Shown here one piece after another: positions 60,062 to 64,000 of a stretch of DNA of 64,000 bases (positions within the stretch are counted from its first letter, which is position 1; each line of letters opens with the position of its first letter). Made by a program: the position numbers and the translations under genes. The DNA comes from an uncultured Mailhella sp. (GTDB taxonomy: Bacteria; Desulfobacterota; Desulfovibrionia; Desulfovibrionales; Desulfovibrionaceae): positions 25,745 to 89,744 of the forward strand of contig NZ_CALUYL010000009.1 in assembly GCF_944324995.1 (NCBI RefSeq). The letters run 5' to 3'. The notes beneath the pieces were generated by a model. The model did not search any database. It worked only from the letters and a program-made list of their open reading frames with translations, and was not told where the DNA came from.

Positions 60062-61327
60062 ATGAAAAGTTATCCCGGTTTTTCCGTGTCCCCGTCGACG
60101 TCCCATACTCATCTGGAGAAGCGTCGCGTGGAACTGGCAAAGGGCGTATGGGCGTTTATCGGCTACAGTTCCTCGAACTTTGCGGCCATAGCATCGGAAC
60201 ACGGCTATATCATGGTGGATACGGGCGACAATGTGCCTCTGGTGCGTCAGGCTCGCAGGGAGATCGAACGTCTGACGGCGGGACGTCTTCAGGGAATCGT
60301 GCTGACGCACAGTCATCCCGATCATCGATGCGGGGGCTCCGTGTTTCTCGAAGGTGCGGGCGACGTGCCCATCTGGGGGCATTATGCCTTCGGCACGGAA
60401 GTGCGCGACGGTAAGGGGCTGGAAACGATACTTGGTCGGCGCACCCGTCGGCAGTTCGGCTTTGATATTCCGACGGCCATGTACACGCAAAACGCCATGC
60501 TTCCGCGTTTTGACGAAGAAGTTCCGGCCGTGCCGATTTCTCCCAACACGCCGGTGCAGGAAGGGCGCACGAAGCTTGACGTGGACGGCGTCACGCTGGA
60601 GCTGTACACGATTCCCACGGAGAGCGCAGACATGGTCGTAGTATGGCTGCCGGAACAGAAGGTGCTTTTCGGCGGCGACACGGCGTACGGCAGCTTTCCC
60701 AATCTTTATCCTTTGCGCGGCGGAGCATATCGGGATGTGGAGCGTTGGGCGCGCGGCGTGCGCAGACTTATGGATTTCCCTGCGCAGGCGCTGCTGTGCG
60801 GACACAATCTGGCGCTGTTTGGAGAGGAAATTTCTGATTTTCTGGAGCATTATGCGCAGGCTTTGGAATACGTTCATGCAGCGACCATTCGCGGCATGAA
60901 TGAAGGCATGGGCGTTGATGAACTGGCAGCGACCATAGAGCTGCCTGAAGAGCTGCGGGACTATCCGTATTTGAAAGAATTTTATGGCGCCGTGCCGTGG
61001 GCGGTGCGAGCTGTTTTTGCCGCCAAGGTCGGCTGGTTTGACGGCAATCCCACGCATGTGATTCCCCTGACGACGCGCGAGGAGGCGGAAAGAATGGCGC
61101 GCCTGGCCGGAGGTGAGGAGAAGCTCATGATGGCGGCCCGCGCAGCACTGGCAGAAGGGGACTGGCGTTGGGCCTGCCGACTTGCGGACTGTCTGCTGAC
61201 TCTTGGATCAGGGCATGAAGTCGAGCTTCTCAAGGCTGATGCCCTGGAAGCTCTCAGTCATGACATTCTGCCCATTACCGGCATTAATTATCTTCTCACC
61301 TGTGCCCTTGAGTTGAGAAAAAACTAA
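60062..61327 (+). CDS. Short alkylsulfatase-like metallo-beta-lactamase-fold hydrolase
   Basis: The 421-residue protein has the metal motif LTHSHPDHRCGG (about 80-91), GGDTAYG (about 204-210) and LCGHNLALFG (about 245-254). The segment AKVGWFDGNPTHV (about 320-332) is the hallmark of the alkylsulfatase dimerisation domain, followed by the helical part (RAALAEGDWRWACRLADCLL). These enzymes free sulfate from alkyl sulfates. The usual C-terminal SCP2-like lipid-binding domain of SdsA1 is absent and no signal peptide is seen, so the protein is shorter and probably cytoplasmic. GGAG precedes ATG 60062. Confidence 0.85.
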   Translation: MKSYPGFSVSPSTSHTHLEKRRVELAKGVWAFIGYSSSNFAAIASEHGYIMVDTGDNVPLVRQARREIERLTAGRLQGIVLTHSHPDHRCGGSVFLEGAGDVPIWGHYAFGTEVRDGKGLETILGRRTRRQFGFDIPTAMYTQNAMLPRFDEEVPAVPISPNTPVQEGRTKLDVDGVTLELYTIPTESADMVVVWLPEQKVLFGGDTAYGSFPNLYPLRGGAYRDVERWARGVRRLMDFPAQALLCGHNLALFGEEISDFLEHYAQALEYVHAATIRGMNEGMGVDELAATIELPEELRDYPYLKEFYGAVPWAVRAVFAAKVGWFDGNPTHVIPLTTREEAERMARLAGGEEKLMMAARAALAEGDWRWACRLADCLLTLGSGHEVELLKADALEALSHDILPITGINYLLTCALELRKN

Positions 61328-61503
61328 GAGCCGCGTTATCATGAGAGCATGTGAGAAGCGGCAGGCGCGATGGCTTCCCCTTTGGCGGCGTGGTGTCGCT
61401 GCGGCAGTGCCGATGACACATGCCTGTTGTTTTGATTGTCCATAGGGTAACATGTTCTGTCGCTGAATGATGCAAATTTTCAGTGAGAGAAAAAGACCAT
61501 TCC

Positions 61504-61564
61504 ATTCCGAGAGGCCGGGAAGGCAAGACGTCCTATACAGGGAAGCCTTTCCGCCTCTCGGAAT
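61504..61564 (-). terminator. Long hairpin downstream of the DUF1349 gene
   Basis: An 11-bp perfect outer stem (attccgagagg with cctctcggaat) encloses a second stem of nine pairs with one mismatch. On the minus strand a TCTTTTTCTC stretch follows about ten bases later. It is a candidate terminator, or a small structured RNA. The rest of 61,328-61,698 shows no gene. Confidence 0.45.
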
Positions 61565-61698
61565 TTGAAGTTAAAGAGCAGATGAGTTTTTTCGGTCTTC
61601 CGAGAGACGCCTGCCCATGCTGCCTGCGCCGGGGAATCCTTAGAAATCAGTTTTCATACGGGCTTCAGACGTATTTGAGGAAGAGTGCCTGCAACAGG

Positions 61699-62313
61699 TC
61701 AGATATTTTCATCTGGAGCCTGACCGTTGTGCGCCGGCCAACGGCATTCGGTAAGCTCCATGTGGCTGAATACTGCCCGGAAAGAGGAATCTTCCGGGCT
61801 GCAGGCATAGACGCCGAAACGAATATCATCCTTGGCGTCAAAGAGATGACAGATGCGCATTTGATGAAAGACGTTCCCGTCTTCAGAGCATTCGATGCAG
61901 AAGTCGTCTTCTCTGCGGCTCAGACGGTACCACATGGACTTTATGGTTGCGGGAATTTCGGTGGTGGCCCAGTCGGAATATCCTCGATTCGTGACGACGC
62001 TGCCGAGATGCTGAAAAAACTCATTTTCATACTCGACGGAAGCCTTCAGCCAGTTTTCGCTGTTCAGGTACAGCACTACGCCGCACTGATCAAAGCGATG
62101 CTTACTTTCGGTAAATTCGGTTTTTACCGTAAAGGAAAAGAATTTTTCTTTTGTGGACATCTGAAGAACGGGCGCATTGTCATTGCGGAAATGATAATAG
62201 GTCCGCTGCCATAAATCCGTATGCGGCTTTGTCGTTATTTCGATGCGATCCTGCGAGACCTCGTAGTGCAGAGGCTCTCTTGTCCATTTCAGAAGGGTGA
62301 CGTCGAAGTTCAT
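61699..62313 (-). CDS. DUF1349-family concanavalin-like protein
   Basis: The 204-residue protein is a beta-sandwich of the DUF1349 type: DLWQRTYYHFRNDNAPVL, KHRFDQCGVVLYLNSENWLK, SVVTNRGYSDWATTEIP and FGVYACSPEDSSFRAVFSHM. Relatives include yeast Ree1 and many uncharacterised bacterial proteins; no enzyme activity is established. There is no signal peptide. The ATG at 62313 has GAGG seven bases upstream. It is somewhat isolated, and its neighbours on the right are pseudogenes. Confidence 0.85.
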   Translation of the reverse strand: MNFDVTLLKWTREPLHYEVSQDRIEITTKPHTDLWQRTYYHFRNDNAPVLQMSTKEKFFSFTVKTEFTESKHRFDQCGVVLYLNSENWLKASVEYENEFFQHLGSVVTNRGYSDWATTEIPATIKSMWYRLSRREDDFCIECSEDGNVFHQMRICHLFDAKDDIRFGVYACSPEDSSFRAVFSHMELTECRWPAHNGQAPDENI

Positions 62314-62783
62314 GTGCATGCCTCACAGTGAGGGAAAGAAGATTTTCTGTGTGAAATAAGGGGAACCAGCGAAAACACGACACTGTGCTTTCGACGAGGG
62401 ACAGGATCCTGCTGATATCATCTGTTTAAAGGTAGCAGTGAGAGGACTTGTCGGCAAGTCTGGATGCCCGTCATGAACTGCGGTGCATTTCCGGCGGATG
62501 AGTGTCCTGCACCAGCTTTTTTTGGGGTATTTTGTCGGCAAAAATACTGTCTTTGGATACATTAATGTTTTGTAATTGAGAACAATTCTCGATTTTGACA
62601 AGATCACTGATGTTGGTGAGACGGGCGACGAAGGTCGCGGAATAGCCTGCTTTTGCGCTCATCATCATTTCTACAAAAATGGGAATCACACAAGTTTTTG
62701 AATAGTATTGTGAAGTTGAATACATACGTGAAAGCGCATGGCGGTAAGCGCTCTTTTTCGCGTTCGTGTTCTTTTACGAAGCG
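62314..62783. other. Region without a supported gene
   Basis: A minus-strand frame at 62471-62725 (84 codons, containing ATFVARLTNISDLVKIENC) looks protein-like in composition but matches nothing I know and has no ribosome site; it may be the remnant of a deleted gene. Confidence 0.4.
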
Positions 62784-63353
62784 CTAAAACTGGTGAAGGT
62801 GATATTGCTCCGCATAAGCCGTGGACTCCCGGGCCTTGTCCAGAAGCCAGTTATGGAAGGCCCGCACTTTGGGACGCAGTATGCTCTTGTGCGTGGTGAG
62901 AATGTAATAGGTTTGCGGGGCAGGGAAGACAAGGTTGAAGGGCACGATGAGCTCCCCGTTATGCAGCGCTTCCCGGAGCAGCCATTCACGTCCCAGAGCC
63001 ACGCCGAAGCCCTGCTTTGCGGCAATGATGGTCAGTTCCGCCCTGTCGAAGCTGTAGCCGGAATGGAGCGGCAGGCCCGTAATGCCGGCCCACTTGCTCC
63101 AGATTTCCCATCCCAGGTAGTAGGGGAGGTTTGCCGCATTCGATGCTTCATGTATCAGCGTGCAGTTTTTCAACTCTTCCAGATGTTCTATCAGATTGTG
63201 CTCCAGCGCGTATTCCTTGGTGCAGACGGGCATGAGCTTGTCGCTGAGCAAAGGCGTGGCGTGCAGTCCTGAGGATATGGATTCGCCGCAGTAGATGGTA
63301 TAGAAGATCAACTTAGAAGAATACAGCGGCTTTTGATGCCATATCACAACCAC
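62784..63353 (-). pseudogene. LysR-type regulator lacking the DNA-binding half
   Basis: The frame gives the effector-binding half of a GcvA-like LysR protein: SGLHATPLLSDKLMPVCTKEY, LKNCTLIHEAS, EIWSKWAGITGLPLHSGYSFDRAEL, AAKQGFGVALGREWLL and RPKVRAFHNWLLDKA. The N-terminal helix-turn-helix and the linker (about 90-100 residues) are missing, and a stop precedes the first codon. The first 18 codons (WHQKPLYSSKLIFYT) are not LysR-like. The gene is therefore a truncated remnant, cut next to an integrase relic. Confidence 0.8.
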
Positions 63354-63422
63354 TCATGCCACCGAAAGTTCATAATGACGGCTTCCAGCAGGACATTCAT
63401 AGGCCACTCTCCAACATACACT

Positions 63423-64000
63423 TCAGTCCGCCAGCTTCAGGCATGACAGTCCCTTATATTCGCTTTTGCCGTTTACTCGGAAGGGCAGATTCCTCAGCGT
63501 GTCATGGTAGCGCCGGATATGCTCACGGGTAAGGTTGAGCAGGGAGATGTCCTTTCCATGCTCCAGTTCTTTGATGATGCCCGCAAACTGTCTGATCTGG
63601 GGCGGGATATCCTTGATGCTTCCTTTCGACCAGGTAAGTGATTTGCAGAGATATAGGCTTCCGCGGCCTCCGAGACGGTGGGAAGTCTTTTGACGCGCCT
63701 GTGACTGATGGAAGCGCTTTTTCGTGATTCCGAACTCGCAGGCTCGGAGGTTGCTCTGAACATCTTCGGAGCAGCCTCTGAGCGCGTGGTGGAAGTTGGC
63801 ATGGGGCTGACTTCCACCCGCAATACGGGAGTACTGGAGTTTTCTTTTAACTGAGTCCTTTTTTCAGGCGCGTTTTTCTTTTCTCCTGTCTCCAATCCCG
63901 CCCCAGCTTCCTTCATGAACTTAGGCAGAGACAGAGTAAGAGCAGCAGGGGAAAGGTCTTCTTCACAGGCCGCAGTAAACCAGAACGTATCCAGCTTTCT
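63423..64000 (-). pseudogene. Frameshifted tyrosine integrase relic, runs off right edge
   Basis: On the minus strand one open frame runs from the window edge and includes KRLPTVSEAAEAYISA. Near 63645 the reading must shift to another frame, which then gives KSLTWSKGSIKDIPPQIRQF, then AGIIKELEHGKDISLLNLTR, then EHIRRYHDTLRNLPFRVNGKS up to the stop at 63423. This is the core-binding domain of a phage-type integrase. The catalytic domain that should follow is gone. Upstream codons (EDLSPAALTLSLPKFMKEAG) belong to the N-terminal part. Confidence 0.75.

Overview
The window looks like a chromosomal segment of a sulfate-reducing deltaproteobacterium, most likely Desulfovibrionaceae (a Desulfovibrio/Bilophila/Mailhella-type genome). 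The grounds are HydE/HydF [FeFe]-hydrogenase maturases beside a TM1266-like protein, a Lap-type secretion locus, many two-component and c-di-GMP proteins, and GC-rich third codon positions in most genes. The genus is inferred from gene content, not proven.

Positions 1-15,260, all on the minus strand, hold a surface-polysaccharide operon read right to left. Its first gene encodes an integrase-like protein that has lost nearly all its catalytic residues. Next come manC, manB and gmd (GDP-mannose to GDP-4-keto-6-deoxymannose), an MBOAT acyltransferase with its AlgX/AlgJ-like partner (O-acetylation), a tandem two-domain glycosyltransferase, an Rmd-like reductase (GDP-D-rhamnose), a DUF1796 gene, a GT4 glycosyltransferase and a GT9-like gene that runs off the left edge. 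Two near-palindromes whose 16-bp cores are identical in inverted orientation flank the likely promoter of the operon. Upstream are about 500 bp of extremely AT-rich DNA and the remnant of an IS200-type insertion sequence.

Positions 16,150-25,400 carry housekeeping and redox genes: a secreted alpha/beta hydrolase-like protein, mazG, cvpA, a nitroreductase, a TM1266-like gene with hydE and hydF (no hydG here), tRNA-Pro(CGG), a small lipoprotein, and a MarR regulator with a cupin gene. The last two share an operator motif.

Positions 25,400-32,860 are a complete phosphate locus. pstS-pstC-pstA run leftward; phoB-phoR-pstB-phoU run rightward from the same intergenic region. A uracil permease, an FMN reductase and trmO follow.

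Positions 36,380-53,130 form a surface-attachment and signalling block. It contains a type I secretion ABC protein, a membrane-fusion protein and a TolC-like channel; a LapG-type periplasmic cysteine protease; a membrane protein with a periplasmic domain, a PAS domain and a degenerate HD-GYP domain; an intact diguanylate cyclase; an intact response-regulator HD-GYP phosphodiesterase; an HPt protein; and two hybrid histidine kinases. My inference is a Lap-like adhesin-retention system in which the degenerate HD-GYP protein takes the role of LapD.

Positions 53,440-64,000 are more scattered: a secreted metallophosphoesterase, a Lar-like zinc-ribbon protein, an esterase fused to an unknown domain, a NERD-helicase, a short alkylsulfatase-like protein and a DUF1349 protein. 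The right edge is decayed: a LysR gene without its DNA-binding half abuts a frameshifted integrase that runs off the window. The rest of the 5' gaps, about 550-850 bp each, show no gene I can support.
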